Part shown: in pieces, positions 1 to 8,716 of the stretch | How positions within the stretch are numbered: position 1 is the first letter of the stretch | Layout: each line of letters starts with the position of its first letter | DNA from: Akkermansiaceae bacterium | Lineage (GTDB): Bacteria; Verrucomicrobiota; Verrucomicrobiia; Verrucomicrobiales; DEV007 | Length of the DNA: 64,000 nucleotides | NCBI GenBank assembly: GCA_024233005.1 | Contig: JACKQE010000012.1 | Coordinates: 117,985 to 181,984 of the forward strand | Direction of reading: 5' to 3' | Position numbers and translations under genes: made by a program | Notes under the pieces: generated by a model | The model's database searches: none | What the model was told of the DNA's origin: nothing | The model's input: the letters and a program-made list of their open reading frames with translations, nothing else

Positions 1-2
1 CC

Positions 3-104
3 GGGTTGTCCCGGAAATATGGCGTCACCATCGCTGAACTGAAAAAGACCAACGGTCTCTCGAGCGATCTCATCAAGCTTGGGCAATCCCTCCGCATTCC
101 CTGA
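3..104 (+). CDS. LysM domain protein, C-terminal end only (partial)
   Basis: The window opens inside a gene. The last 33 codons read as the second half of a LysM peptidoglycan-binding repeat: a short helix (KYGVTIAELKKTNGL) followed by the usual closing LGQSLRIP strand and a TGA stop at 102-104. LysM modules bind N-acetylglucosamine-containing glycans, so the protein is probably exported and cell-wall associated. What lies upstream, such as a peptidase or further repeats, cannot be seen. Confidence 0.75.
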   Translation, partial: GLSRKYGVTIAELKKTNGLSSDLIKLGQSLRIP

Positions 105-145
105 GGAGGCTCCGCCCCAACGGGAACGCCCCAATCGGACGAAGC

Positions 146-796
146 TTACTTCGCTCCGACAATGGTGTCGATCTGCTTGCGGCTCACTCCTGCGGGCACA
201 CTGAGGTCGGCGTATTTGGCACGCGCCGCAGCCACCTGCTGCACCGTCACCGCCGGACCGCTGTTGCCAAAAGAATTGCGAAGGTAGGTCAAGACCCCTG
301 CGATTTTCTGGTCATCCAGAGCCGGCCCGAGAGCAGCCATGATACCCAAAAAGTTCGCATCCTCTTTGGCGATTCCCTTGAGAATAACCAGAATGGCTTT
401 GTCAGGATTGGGATCGAGGAGAATTTTGGATCCAGTAAAACTCGGCGCCATCAGCAGGGGACCCGCTTTGAGCCCCTGCCCGTCGACACCATGACAAGCC
501 GCGCAGGTGGCGAAGGTCGCCTTGCCTAGATCAAAAGTGGCCTGATCGACGCCTTCGGGGAGAGCGCCAGCCGCGACCGCTGCGGGTGAGGTGCCAGGAG
601 CCGGTGCCCCCGGGGCGTTGCCCGCGCCCGGATCCGCTGTAGCTACGGGGGCGGCAACCGCCTTGTTTCCAGCGATGTTGCTGAGGAAATAGATCCCGGG
701 GATACCCATCATTCCGGCGATCAGAAAGGTGGCACCTGCGAGAAAGAGGCTGCCGAAAGGAGACGTGGATTCGGATGGCGTTGGTTCGTGGCTCAT
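146..796 (-). CDS. Membrane-anchored monohaem cytochrome c
   Basis: A 216-residue protein starting at the ATG that gives MSHEPTP. One membrane helix lies at about residues 14-37, followed by an Ala/Pro/Gly-rich linker to about residue 80. The class I cytochrome c domain carries a single haem site, CAACH (residues 98-102), and Met116 is a possible distal ligand. It should sit on the periplasmic face of the inner membrane and carry electrons. A longer reading from a GTG at 886 would add 30 residues ahead of the membrane helix; I prefer the ATG because the extension has no recognisable feature. No oxidase or reductase gene adjoins it, so its partner is unknown. It lies tail to tail with the LysM gene. 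Confidence 0.85.
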   Translation of the reverse strand: MSHEPTPSESTSPFGSLFLAGATFLIAGMMGIPGIYFLSNIAGNKAVAAPVATADPGAGNAPGAPAPGTSPAAVAAGALPEGVDQATFDLGKATFATCAACHGVDGQGLKAGPLLMAPSFTGSKILLDPNPDKAILVILKGIAKEDANFLGIMAALGPALDDQKIAGVLTYLRNSFGNSGPAVTVQQVAAARAKYADLSVPAGVSRKQIDTIVGAK

Positions 797-939
797 GCTG
801 GCTCGGACTGAAACAGGAAATCCCGGTTTGTCAACCGGCGCCCTCCCTTGTGGAGCGGATTGGACTGAGAAAAGGAAATGTTTCACCCCCTCAGAATTCC
901 CAAGGATTACGAAGGCCCAAAGAATTTGGATTCAATTTT

Positions 940-1011
940 GCTGGCCATAAAACCAATGCTCTGGATAATATTTTAGATTTACTGATATTATATTTATGAT
1001 AAATTAAGAAG
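940..1011 (+). promoter_or_regulatory. AT-rich upstream region, probable promoter
   Basis: A strongly AT-rich tract stands out in an otherwise GC-rich window, just ahead of the GTG of the pyruvyltransferase-like gene. It ends in AGAAGG, which abuts the start codon and can serve as ribosome binding site. No clean -35/-10 pair could be assigned, so this is a promoter region and not a mapped promoter. Confidence 0.35.
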
Positions 1012-2424
1012 GTGCCCGACCCAGTTTCAGCCCTTCCCCCGATCCTGCAAAAGGCGCTGCCAGGTCGGGAGCAACACACCCTTCGCCTGGTTCACTCGCC
1101 TCCCATCGGCAGGCTTTATCCCGGCCTTCTGAACAATTCGCCGGGCTATCGCGTCTCGATCCCCCTTTCCCCGCCAATTTCAGACAGGCAGCTGGTGCTT
1201 TTAGGGGCCTGCGATCGACACAATCTTGGGGATCTCCTGATGCCGGAGCTTCTGACGCGCCTCCTTGGTCGTGAACATGCCCCTACTATCGCAGGACTGG
1301 TTACCGCGGACCTCCGGGAGGCAGGAGGCAGCAAGGTTGAGGCATTTCCCGCCCTGAGTAACGCATGGCGGAATCAGGCATCCGCCCAACCGCCCATCAT
1401 CATCCATTTTGGCGGAGAGACACTGGGGTGCAGCCTGTCAGACGGCTATGCCATGACTCTGGATCCGTCAGCGCGCTCCAGGTTTCTCCAAATGCTGCGG
1501 GAAGCCCCATCGCAAGCTGCCGCGGAAATGCGATCGGCGACCGGACTGAACGCAAGCTTTGCCTATCTCGCGTCCTCGGGGAATCTTCCTGTCTCCAGCA
1601 TTTGTGCCCACCACGCCGTCGGTCTGGCTCAACCCGGGGAGCTGTCACCGTCCGCCAGAAAGGCCCTTCTTCGCAATTTGGAATCTTCCCTTTTCCTCGG
1701 CGTGAGAGGTGAGAAGGGAGCCGACTTTCTGGAAAAATCAGGACTGCCAGTGCACCGTATGCCCTGCGTGGTGACCGCGTTGCCTTGGCTTTGCGGCGAT
1801 GACATTGCCGCACGCGGGCCTTTGGTAGATCTTCGCGAGCGTTTCCCCAAAGGCTGGATTGCGGTGCAGATCAGCGCCTACCGCAAAAAACTCTACGCCC
1901 CCACCGCAAGAGCCCTCGGCGACTTCGCGCGAACCCGCGGCCTCGGGGTCGTTTTTTTTGCCGCCGGAACCGCCACCGGGCACGATGATCCCTCATCGAT
2001 GGAACGTTTGGCCCTCTCCCTCCCCGAAGGCACCGGACATTTCCTGCGTTCACGTCATATTTGGGATCTCGCCGGCGTTGTCACCGGTGCGGAAATGTTC
2101 TGCGGGACAAGCCTCCATGGTCGTATCCTCGCCATGGCGGCAGGCATCCCCCGACTCAGCTTGGCGGCGCGTTTTGCCAAAATACATTCCTATTGCCAAC
2201 TTTGGGAACATCCCGATTTGCCGGTAGAGGTTTCTCCGGAAGCCCTTCCAAGGCTGCTCCCTCTCCTTGAAGGGCAGGATCGAGCTCTCCTCCGGCGCCA
2301 TGCCCGGTGGCTGGCCCAACGCTACTTGAACGCCTTCACCCTCATGGCCAAGGTCTGTGGCCTGCCCACCGCCACTCTACCTTCCCCATTAACGACCTCG
2401 CATCCACTGGCACCGAGAGGCTGA
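1012..2424 (+). CDS. Polysaccharide pyruvyl transferase-like protein
   Basis: A 470-residue protein of the polysaccharide pyruvyltransferase fold (CsaB/WcaK type). Characters seen: an N-terminal nucleotide-fold strand followed by NLGDLL (about residues 71-76); a middle segment FLGVRGEKGADFL; and a C-terminal FCGTSLHGRILA segment, the conserved SxHG region of the family. Family members transfer pyruvate from phosphoenolpyruvate to a sugar of a cell-surface glycan. No glycosyltransferase is adjacent, so the acceptor cannot be named. The GTG start is chosen because AGAAGG lies just upstream and the next in-frame Met is already inside the fold. Confidence 0.75.
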   Translation: MPDPVSALPPILQKALPGREQHTLRLVHSPPIGRLYPGLLNNSPGYRVSIPLSPPISDRQLVLLGACDRHNLGDLLMPELLTRLLGREHAPTIAGLVTADLREAGGSKVEAFPALSNAWRNQASAQPPIIIHFGGETLGCSLSDGYAMTLDPSARSRFLQMLREAPSQAAAEMRSATGLNASFAYLASSGNLPVSSICAHHAVGLAQPGELSPSARKALLRNLESSLFLGVRGEKGADFLEKSGLPVHRMPCVVTALPWLCGDDIAARGPLVDLRERFPKGWIAVQISAYRKKLYAPTARALGDFARTRGLGVVFFAAGTATGHDDPSSMERLALSLPEGTGHFLRSRHIWDLAGVVTGAEMFCGTSLHGRILAMAAGIPRLSLAARFAKIHSYCQLWEHPDLPVEVSPEALPRLLPLLEGQDRALLRRHARWLAQRYLNAFTLMAKVCGLPTATLPSPLTTSHPLAPRG

Positions 2425-2753
2425 GCGCATTTGAATCGTTCTCACTTAGAGAACCAAACGATTCCAGAAAAGCAGAGCGTCTGTCACCTCTGCCTCATCG
2501 TGCCGCACTGGATGGGAAAAGACCATGACAAGCTCGGTCCGCTCCTGACATGGGAAGCTTCACCTGGCCATAGGGCCCCTCCATGCCCCTCCCTCCAGGG
2601 CGAAAGATTTCATCCCCCAACGATTCGTCCCTAGGGGTGATCGGATCTCCCCTTCCACCTCCCCTTTCCAGCCAAATATCTCATCAGCCCCGGCCTTTTT
2701 TGAAGACAGGGAGTGCTCGGGCGGTAAATTGCGAAACCTCAATTGCGTGCCCC
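2425..2753. other. Intergenic region with one hairpin
   Basis: No convincing gene lies in these 329 bases. An inverted repeat, GAATCGTT (2433-2440) and AACGATTC (2457-2464), directly follows the stop of the pyruvyltransferase-like gene. It could act as a terminator hairpin, but no T-tract follows. Short open frames here lack ribosome binding sites and family resemblance. Confidence 0.4.
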
Positions 2754-4328
2754 ATGAGTGAAGACCCCGCCTCAACCGATTCTCTTGGGAAAGTCGATCC
2801 CAGCATTCTGCCCAGCCGAACGCCCGACGGAGACAGGACCAACCGCCGCCGGGGGTCACAGCGCCGCAGGTCCCAAAAAGGAGAAGGGGTTTCCGCCAGC
2901 AAATTGCTCAAGTGGGTCTTCATCCTTGGTTTCGCGGGGCTCCTGATCTTGGTCGTGTCACTCTTCGGGGTCAAGGTTTGGCTCGAAAACTGGCTCAAAG
3001 GAGAAGGATTCCGAGCCAAGATGGAGGAGAAACTCGCCGAAACGCTTCGCTCCCAGGTGGAAATTTCACAGCCCTCCTGGGAAGGCTCCCAGTCCTTCAT
3101 CCAAAGCCTCACGACCAAAGGCTATGAAGACGCCGCGGTCTCACGAATCGATCTGTCACAAGTCCGGCTTCAATTCGATGGCATCGCCGAGGGAGCTTTG
3201 CTGATCCCTCAGGTGACCGTGGGGCGCTCGGTGATTGAATTCTCGCACGAACGGCTTCCCGGGACCTTTCCTGCCACCTCCGCGAACTCAGAAAGCCCAA
3301 GCGGATCCGGAGCCCAACTGCCGGTCTGGCTTCGCCGCTGGGTGCCTGACCGGGCACGGATGGACAGCCTCAGACTGGATTCGCTGGACCTCGCCATCAA
3401 AAACGCCACGGGATTGGAAACGCTTGGACTGCGTTCCACCAAGGTCGCGGTGAACCCGGTCGACATTTCCGACCCCAACCTTGGTTGGCAGTTCGCAGGC
3501 CAAGGCGGCAAGTTGCAAATCATCAACCAACCTCCGATGACGCTCGATAGCGTCTCCCTGCGCTGGAAGAACCAGGACCTTCGCGTCCAGGACGCCAAAG
3601 TGGAACTGCTCGAAGGGGCCCGCCTTTCGGCGCAAGGGGACATCACTCTCGGCAACAGCCCTGCCATCGATCTCGCTCTGCATATCGAAAACCTCGAGCC
3701 CAGGCACATTCTGGGACCGGACTCTGTCGGTAAGGTCTCAGGCCAGCTCAATGGGGACTTCGACATCACCGGGATCCCGGGGCATTCCGAAAGCTTCAAA
3801 AGCACCGGCACGATGCGGCTTCTCAATGGCGTGGTGGAAAACGTTCCCCAGTTGGAGCAGGTCGCAACCTACACGAAGTCTCCGCGATTCAAAAGGCTCG
3901 TTCTCAGTGAAGCCTCGGCCGATTTCGTCAAGCAGGGGGAAACGTTGACCATCCCCAAACTGCGCCTCCAGAGCGATGGTCTGCTCCGCATCGAAGGAAC
4001 CCTGACCCTCCAAGGCCCCATGATTCAAGGCGATCTCCAGGTGGGCCTGACTCCGGGGACCCTGGGCTGGATTCCCGGAGCGGAACGCAAAGTGTTCAAC
4101 CAATCCCGTGACGGGTTCCTCTGGACCACCGTCAAAGTCTCCGGCACAAAGGACCAATTCAACGAAGACCTGACCAACCGGCTCGTCTCCGCCGCCGTGG
4201 AAAGCGTGGTCGAGGAAACTCCCGGGAAGGCCATCGACACGGCCAAGGAACTGCTCAAGAATCCGGAAACCACCGACAAGCTGATCAACGAGGGATTGAA
4301 GTTCCTCGATGGATTCCTCAAAAAATAA
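2754..4328 (+). CDS. AsmA-like inner-membrane-anchored periplasmic protein
   Basis: A 524-residue protein. An N-terminal basic segment rich in Arg and Gln/Ser is followed by one membrane helix (about residues 48-70), then a long beta-strand-rich periplasmic region. Phrases such as SAQGDITLGN and the LRIEGTLTLQGP segment, ending in a low-complexity C-terminal helical tail, are what AsmA/TamB-type proteins show. These proteins are thought to form lipid-conducting or envelope-assembly grooves between the two membranes. The start was put at the ATG for MSEDPAS because the open frame upstream is Pro/Ser-rich and featureless. I assign family resemblance only. Confidence 0.6.
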   Translation: MSEDPASTDSLGKVDPSILPSRTPDGDRTNRRRGSQRRRSQKGEGVSASKLLKWVFILGFAGLLILVVSLFGVKVWLENWLKGEGFRAKMEEKLAETLRSQVEISQPSWEGSQSFIQSLTTKGYEDAAVSRIDLSQVRLQFDGIAEGALLIPQVTVGRSVIEFSHERLPGTFPATSANSESPSGSGAQLPVWLRRWVPDRARMDSLRLDSLDLAIKNATGLETLGLRSTKVAVNPVDISDPNLGWQFAGQGGKLQIINQPPMTLDSVSLRWKNQDLRVQDAKVELLEGARLSAQGDITLGNSPAIDLALHIENLEPRHILGPDSVGKVSGQLNGDFDITGIPGHSESFKSTGTMRLLNGVVENVPQLEQVATYTKSPRFKRLVLSEASADFVKQGETLTIPKLRLQSDGLLRIEGTLTLQGPMIQGDLQVGLTPGTLGWIPGAERKVFNQSRDGFLWTTVKVSGTKDQFNEDLTNRLVSAAVESVVEETPGKAIDTAKELLKNPETTDKLINEGLKFLDGFLKK

Positions 4329-4365
4329 GCCTGCTCCGCACCGCAGAAGCAGGGATGAGTCCGGC

Positions 4366-5355
4366 CTATTCCACCCCGCAGGCGGCCAAGGCTCCGGTTT
4401 CTTCATGCCGCAAGGGCACCGGGGCCTGGGGTGACAGGCCCAGGCGCGCGATCAACTCAAGGTCCGCCTGCGTCTGAGGATTCCCCGTTGTGAGAAGGCG
4501 GTCACCGTAGAAAATGGAATTGGCCCCGGCAAAGAAACAGAGAGCCTGCGCTTCCTGGCTGAGTTCGGCCCGGCCGGCGGAGAGGCGGACCTTCGCCCCC
4601 GGGACCGCGATCCGCGTCACCGCGATCATCCGGACGAGGTCAAAGGTGTCGACCCTGCCGGTCTTGCCAAACAACGGAGTGCCCTCGATCGGCACCAGCG
4701 TGTTGATCGGCACGCTCTCGGGCTGGGGATTGAAATTGCTCAGCACCTCCAGCATTTTGAGCCGGTCATCAACCGACTCCCCAAGACCGAGAATGCCACC
4801 GCAGCAGACCGACATGCCCGCATTCTGGGCGTGGTGAATGGTGCTCAGTCGGTCGTCGAAAGTGTGAGTGCTGACAATGTTCGGGTAATGCTCGGGCGAG
4901 GTGTCGAGATTGTGATTGTATGCCGTGACACCAGCCGCCCGCAGCTGGCGGGCTTCCTCTGCCCCCAGTTCACCAAGGGTGACGCAGACTTCCAGCCCCA
5001 GATCAGCGACGTCGCGCACCATCCCCAGAACGGTTTCAAATTTCTCGGTCCCGGCCCGGACCCCCCGCCAGGCGGCCCCCATGCAGAACCTGGTGGATCC
5101 TGTCGCTTTGGCTTCCTGCGCCCGCTCCAGCACCGCCTGCCGCTGCAACAGAGCCTCGCGTTCGAGGCCGGTCTCGTAGCGGGAGGATTGGGAGCAATAG
5201 GAGCAGTCTTCGGAACATCCCCCAGTTTTGATGCTGAGCAGGGTGCAGAGTTGAACCTCACGTTCCGGCCAATGGGCGTCATGCACTGCGCGGGCGCGCT
5301 GCAGGAGGTCAAACAGGGGCAGATCGTGGAGTTTTTTGAGTTCGTTGAATTCCAT
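4366..5355 (-). CDS. bioB: Biotin synthase (radical SAM)
   Basis: A 329-residue biotin synthase. It inserts sulfur into dethiobiotin to form biotin, using S-adenosylmethionine, a 4Fe-4S cluster and a sacrificial 2Fe-2S cluster. The radical SAM motif CSEDCSYC is present, as are the following GCSEDC-SQSS context, the AYNHNLDTSPEHY segment and the SAGR motif near the C-terminus. Length matches the family. The start at MEFNELKK fits known N-termini. No other biotin gene lies nearby, so the pathway is split in this genome. It is downstream of, and on the same strand as, the caspase-like gene, with a gap of about 54 bases. Confidence 0.96.
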   Translation of the reverse strand: MEFNELKKLHDLPLFDLLQRARAVHDAHWPEREVQLCTLLSIKTGGCSEDCSYCSQSSRYETGLEREALLQRQAVLERAQEAKATGSTRFCMGAAWRGVRAGTEKFETVLGMVRDVADLGLEVCVTLGELGAEEARQLRAAGVTAYNHNLDTSPEHYPNIVSTHTFDDRLSTIHHAQNAGMSVCCGGILGLGESVDDRLKMLEVLSNFNPQPESVPINTLVPIEGTPLFGKTGRVDTFDLVRMIAVTRIAVPGAKVRLSAGRAELSQEAQALCFFAGANSIFYGDRLLTTGNPQTQADLELIARLGLSPQAPVPLRHEETGALAACGVE

Positions 5356-5409
5356 GTGAAAAAACAAAGGAGCCCGTCCCAACGGATCACCGGGACAGTG
5401 CAGAGACGT

Positions 5410-6153
5410 TCAATCCACCCAACGCCCTTCCGGAGAGACGGTGGGCAGGGTGAGAAGGTAGGTCTTGGAGTAGTCGGTCTTGCCGATCGCCCCGATCATT
5501 TTGACGCCGGTGGCTCTCCGAAAGGCCGCGCTGAAACTTTCCCCGGTATGGCACCCCCAGCTCCGGCAATAGGCCTTGCGGTAAAAGGCATTCCTGTCCA
5601 GCCGTTTCAGGTCATCCTCATGCAGGAAACATTTGGAAGCCCCCAGCACCTCATTGCTGTAATCGAAGACAAAGCAGTATTTGTTGGAATGCCCGAAATA
5701 TTCAAAGCCAACCACCTTGGTGACCCGGCGGTCCTTACCGGCGTTGATGTAGTTGATGAGTTCGTCCTCGGTGCGGAACCAGACGAGGTTGATGCCATAT
5801 TTGTCCCGCACACTGGTAATGTTGTCCAGGAGAGGCTGTCCCTCCTCCGCGGCGCGGCGCTGATAGCCGGGCCCGTATACCAGCCAAGTGATGGGCGTGC
5901 CCGGCGCGGATTTCTGGATCTGTTCCATGCGGACCCGGGCAGTGCGGATGAAATTGCCCCACCATTTGTCGTGACGGTGGCTCTCCCGCCGGTATTGCTC
6001 CCACTCCAGCAAGGAAGGTCCGCCGCTGACGATGATGTACTCACCCGGAGTGGCGGCGACAGCCTTGCCGCCTCCGAACCATCCTCCTGCGACCAAAAGA
6101 CAACAGAGAATGCCCCAATAGCGGAAAGTTTGGAAGCGGGGCGCGGTGGTCAT
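5410..6153 (-). CDS. Exported protein with caspase/CHAT-like fold (putative cysteine peptidase)
   Basis: A 247-residue protein with an N-terminal signal segment (hydrophobic stretch about residues 12-34, ending AVAA). I do not recognise a named family. The mature part has alternating strands and helices ending in two features of caspase-hemoglobinase-fold peptidases. A hydrophobic strand runs into a His (VVGFEYFGHS, His155), and a second strand runs into SWGCHTGES (Cys201). It then continues through a GVKMIGAIG strand, much like the LSACxTG...G segment of CHAT peptidases. His155/Cys201 would be the catalytic dyad. This is inference from pattern, not from a database hit. Its role and substrate are unknown. 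It lies between the ATPase operon and bioB. Confidence 0.55.
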   Translation of the reverse strand: MTTAPRFQTFRYWGILCCLLVAGGWFGGGKAVAATPGEYIIVSGGPSLLEWEQYRRESHRHDKWWGNFIRTARVRMEQIQKSAPGTPITWLVYGPGYQRRAAEEGQPLLDNITSVRDKYGINLVWFRTEDELINYINAGKDRRVTKVVGFEYFGHSNKYCFVFDYSNEVLGASKCFLHEDDLKRLDRNAFYRKAYCRSWGCHTGESFSAAFRRATGVKMIGAIGKTDYSKTYLLTLPTVSPEGRWVD

Positions 6154-6270
6154 GGTTGAAGTTCTAAACGTGGCCTGCACCTTCCGTCTGTCAAGGCTCA
6201 GATGATGCCGCACGGGAGCAGGGCGCCATAAGTGATTCGCGCTGCCGACTTCGCAAGGACGCCCCGAGGC

Positions 6271-7161
6271 TCACTTGGCCAGTGCTTCGTAGCCGGAAAT
6301 GACGTCGGAAAGCTCCTCGTCGATCGAACTCTGCCGGAGCCGGTGAAAATTGCTGTGAAGGGTCTCCAAAAGCTCTTCAATATTCCTCTCGGCACGCTCC
6401 ATGGCCGCGAGCCGGCTCGCGTTTTCGCTGGTGAGCGATTCGGCACAGGCGCGGAAAACCGAAATGAACAGGTATTCTCGGATGAGGACCCGCAGGGTCG
6501 CGGCACGTCCATTCAGCACCTCCGGCCGGAGTTTCGAAGGCCACTTCAGCCGGGTCACATGCTGCTGCCAAGCGGCGTCAAGTGGCAACACCACTTGGTG
6601 GACCGGCTCGTAGAGCGCCCCGGAATGAGGGCTGTTGTGAAAAACGAGAAGACGCGCGTCGTTGCCATCGGCCACTTGGGATTCAACCTGAATTTGAATC
6701 TGTGTGACGAGGGGCGTGATGGCTTCCATGGAATTGGGAACCGGAAAATGGCCGGACATGGACATTCCAGCAGACGAAAGTCTGGAATGCACCCGCTCAC
6801 CCACCGCCCAAACTTTGGGCACTCCCGGGAAAGCAGCGAGCGTTTTACTGGCATGGTCGGCGATGATGTCGTTGAACTGCCCCACCAGCCCTTGATCGGA
6901 TCCGAAGACGATGGCCATGATTTCTCCCTCTCCCGGCTGCCTGTGGCGGTCCCGGTCCATTTGCCCGCTCCCCGAATTGGTTTCACGAAGGCACACGCCC
7001 AGCCCCATCTCAACCGTCCGGTAATAGTGCGTCAAAGATCTCACGGATTGCTCATACTGCCCGATACTGGAGGCTGCCAACGCCTTCATCGTGCGCACAA
7101 CGGACTGCAGATCACCGGCACTGGTGATCTTGCGGCTGAGACTGGCCATGGTGTCACTCAT
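6271..7161 (-). CDS. atpG: N-ATPase gamma subunit
   Basis: A 296-residue central rotor shaft subunit, last gene of the ATPase operon. The N-terminal helix (SLSRKITSAGDLQSVVRTMKALAAS) and the C-terminal helix (AAMERAERNIEELLETL) are the coiled-coil elements that enter the alpha/beta hexamer. The start at MSDTMASLS overlaps the alpha stop by 8 bases, as expected for coupled translation. An alternative start at the second Met (7149) would remove the overlap. Gamma of N-ATPases is more divergent than housekeeping gamma, which fits the poorly conserved middle part. Confidence 0.93.
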   Translation of the reverse strand: MSDTMASLSRKITSAGDLQSVVRTMKALAASSIGQYEQSVRSLTHYYRTVEMGLGVCLRETNSGSGQMDRDRHRQPGEGEIMAIVFGSDQGLVGQFNDIIADHASKTLAAFPGVPKVWAVGERVHSRLSSAGMSMSGHFPVPNSMEAITPLVTQIQIQVESQVADGNDARLLVFHNSPHSGALYEPVHQVVLPLDAAWQQHVTRLKWPSKLRPEVLNGRAATLRVLIREYLFISVFRACAESLTSENASRLAAMERAERNIEELLETLHSNFHRLRQSSIDEELSDVISGYEALAK

Positions 7162-8716
7162 GGGTTGGTTGGGGCGGAAGTGTTGGCTCCGAAACGAACG
7201 GAAGCAGGGCTCCGCGGGCGATGGCGAGAACCGTTTGGCGATCCTCCCCACTCAAGGCGTCGGCGGTCTCGAAACGTGCGGTCACATCGGCGGGAATCGT
7301 TTCCGCGGCTTCATGAATGGCCTTCTCTGCGGAAACCATCTTTTCCAAAGGCACCTCATCAAAGAGCCCCCCCGTCAGGGCCAACAACGTGATGATTTGG
7401 GCCGGCACCAGTACCGGGGAGAATTCCGGCTGTTTCAAGCACTCACGAATCCGGCGTCCATGGCCGATGGTCCGGCTTGTGCCATCATCAAGGCGCGCCC
7501 CAAAGCGGGCGAACGTCTCAAGTTCTTCGAACTGGGCGTAGGCAAGTTTGAGATCCCCCGCAACGGCCCGGTAGGTGGCGCGCTGGGCCTTGCCTCCGAC
7601 GCGGGAGACGGATTTGCCGACATCCACCGCCGGGAGGACCCCCAGTTCAAACAAGGACGGTGACAGGTAAATCTGCCCGTCGGTAATGGAGATCAGGTTG
7701 GTGGGAATGTAGGCGGAAATGTTCTGCGCCTCGGTTTCAATGACCGGCAACGCGGTCAGGGAACCCCCTCCGCGGTCCTCCCGGAGGTGGGTGGCACGCT
7801 CCAGAAGACGGGAATGGATGTAAAAAATATCGCCTGGAAAGGCCTCCCGTCCGGGCGGCCGGCGCAGCAGGAGCGACAGCTCCCGATAGGCGCGGGCGTG
7901 CTGGGTGAGATCATCGTAGACGATGAGCACATCGCGTCCAGCTCCCATGAAATGCTCGGCAATGCTGGTCGCCGCATACGGCGCGATGTAGGCCAGGCCG
8001 GGAGGGTCATTGCCCTCGGCCACGACCACGACAGTATGGTCCAATCCTCCTTTCGCCTTCAGAATAGACACGCTTTTCGCCACGGACGAGGCCCGTTGCC
8101 CGATGATGCAGTAAACACAGAGCACCTCTTTGCCCCGCTGGTTGAGGATCGTGTCCAAAGCGATGGCTGTTTTGCCAGTCTGCCGGTCGCCCAGAATCAA
8201 CTCCCGTTGCCCCCTGCCGATGGGAATGAGGGAATCGATCACCTTGAGACCCGTCTGCAAAGGCACCGTCACCGGAGCACGGTCCATGACGGCGGGAGCA
8301 GGGCGTTCGATCGGCAGGCGACCGCTGCCGGTAACAGGCCCCTTCTCATCCAGAGGGCGGCCGAGGGGATCGATGACACGGCCGAGCAAGGCATCGCCCA
8401 CAACCACGTCCATAACTCGGCCAGTGCCCTCTACTTCATCCCCGGCGTGGAGTTGCGAGTAATCCCCGAGGAGCACGACCCCGATTTCGTCTTCGTCGAT
8501 ATTGAAAGCGATGCCATAAAGATCCCCGGGAAACTTCAGAAGTTCTTCAAAACCCACGCTGGGCAAACCGGACACCTTGGCGATGCCCGTGGACACACTC
8601 TTGACATTGCCCACTTCCTTCAGCGCGAGCCGGGGCTGGAAAGCCGCGCGCCCTTCCCCCAGTGCGGCAAACAATTCGTCAAAGACTTTCGTCAGTGGAT
8701 CGATTCTGCCTTTCAT
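7154..8716 (-). CDS. atpA: N-ATPase alpha subunit
   Basis: A 520-residue non-catalytic nucleotide-binding subunit of the F1 head. The P-loop GDRQTGKTA lies at residues 176-184, the Walker B region reads DVLIVYDDL, and the PGREAFPGDIFYIHSRLLERA block follows. The chosen ATG (MKGRIDP) overlaps the stop of the b subunit by four bases (ATGA); the open frame upstream is simply the b-subunit gene read in another frame. Gene order identifies it as the N-type enzyme and not the housekeeping ATP synthase. Confidence 0.96.
   Translation of the reverse strand: MKGRIDPLTKVFDELFAALGEGRAAFQPRLALKEVGNVKSVSTGIAKVSGLPSVGFEELLKFPGDLYGIAFNIDEDEIGVVLLGDYSQLHAGDEVEGTGRVMDVVVGDALLGRVIDPLGRPLDEKGPVTGSGRLPIERPAPAVMDRAPVTVPLQTGLKVIDSLIPIGRGQRELILGDRQTGKTAIALDTILNQRGKEVLCVYCIIGQRASSVAKSVSILKAKGGLDHTVVVVAEGNDPPGLAYIAPYAATSIAEHFMGAGRDVLIVYDDLTQHARAYRELSLLLRRPPGREAFPGDIFYIHSRLLERATHLREDRGGGSLTALPVIETEAQNISAYIPTNLISITDGQIYLSPSLFELGVLPAVDVGKSVSRVGGKAQRATYRAVAGDLKLAYAQFEELETFARFGARLDDGTSRTIGHGRRIRECLKQPEFSPVLVPAQIITLLALTGGLFDEVPLEKMVSAEKAIHEAAETIPADVTARFETADALSGEDRQTVLAIARGALLPFVSEPTLPPQPTHE

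Noticed and set aside
5357..5396. Hairpin with a nearby A/T tract between the caspase-like gene and bioB
   Set aside because: The stem is only five base pairs and the T-tract (in the leftward sense) begins about seven bases after it, too weak for a terminator call.
4831..6159. 442-codon open frame on the plus strand
   Set aside because: Antisense to bioB and the caspase-like gene; composition rich in Gly/Pro/Arg without domains.
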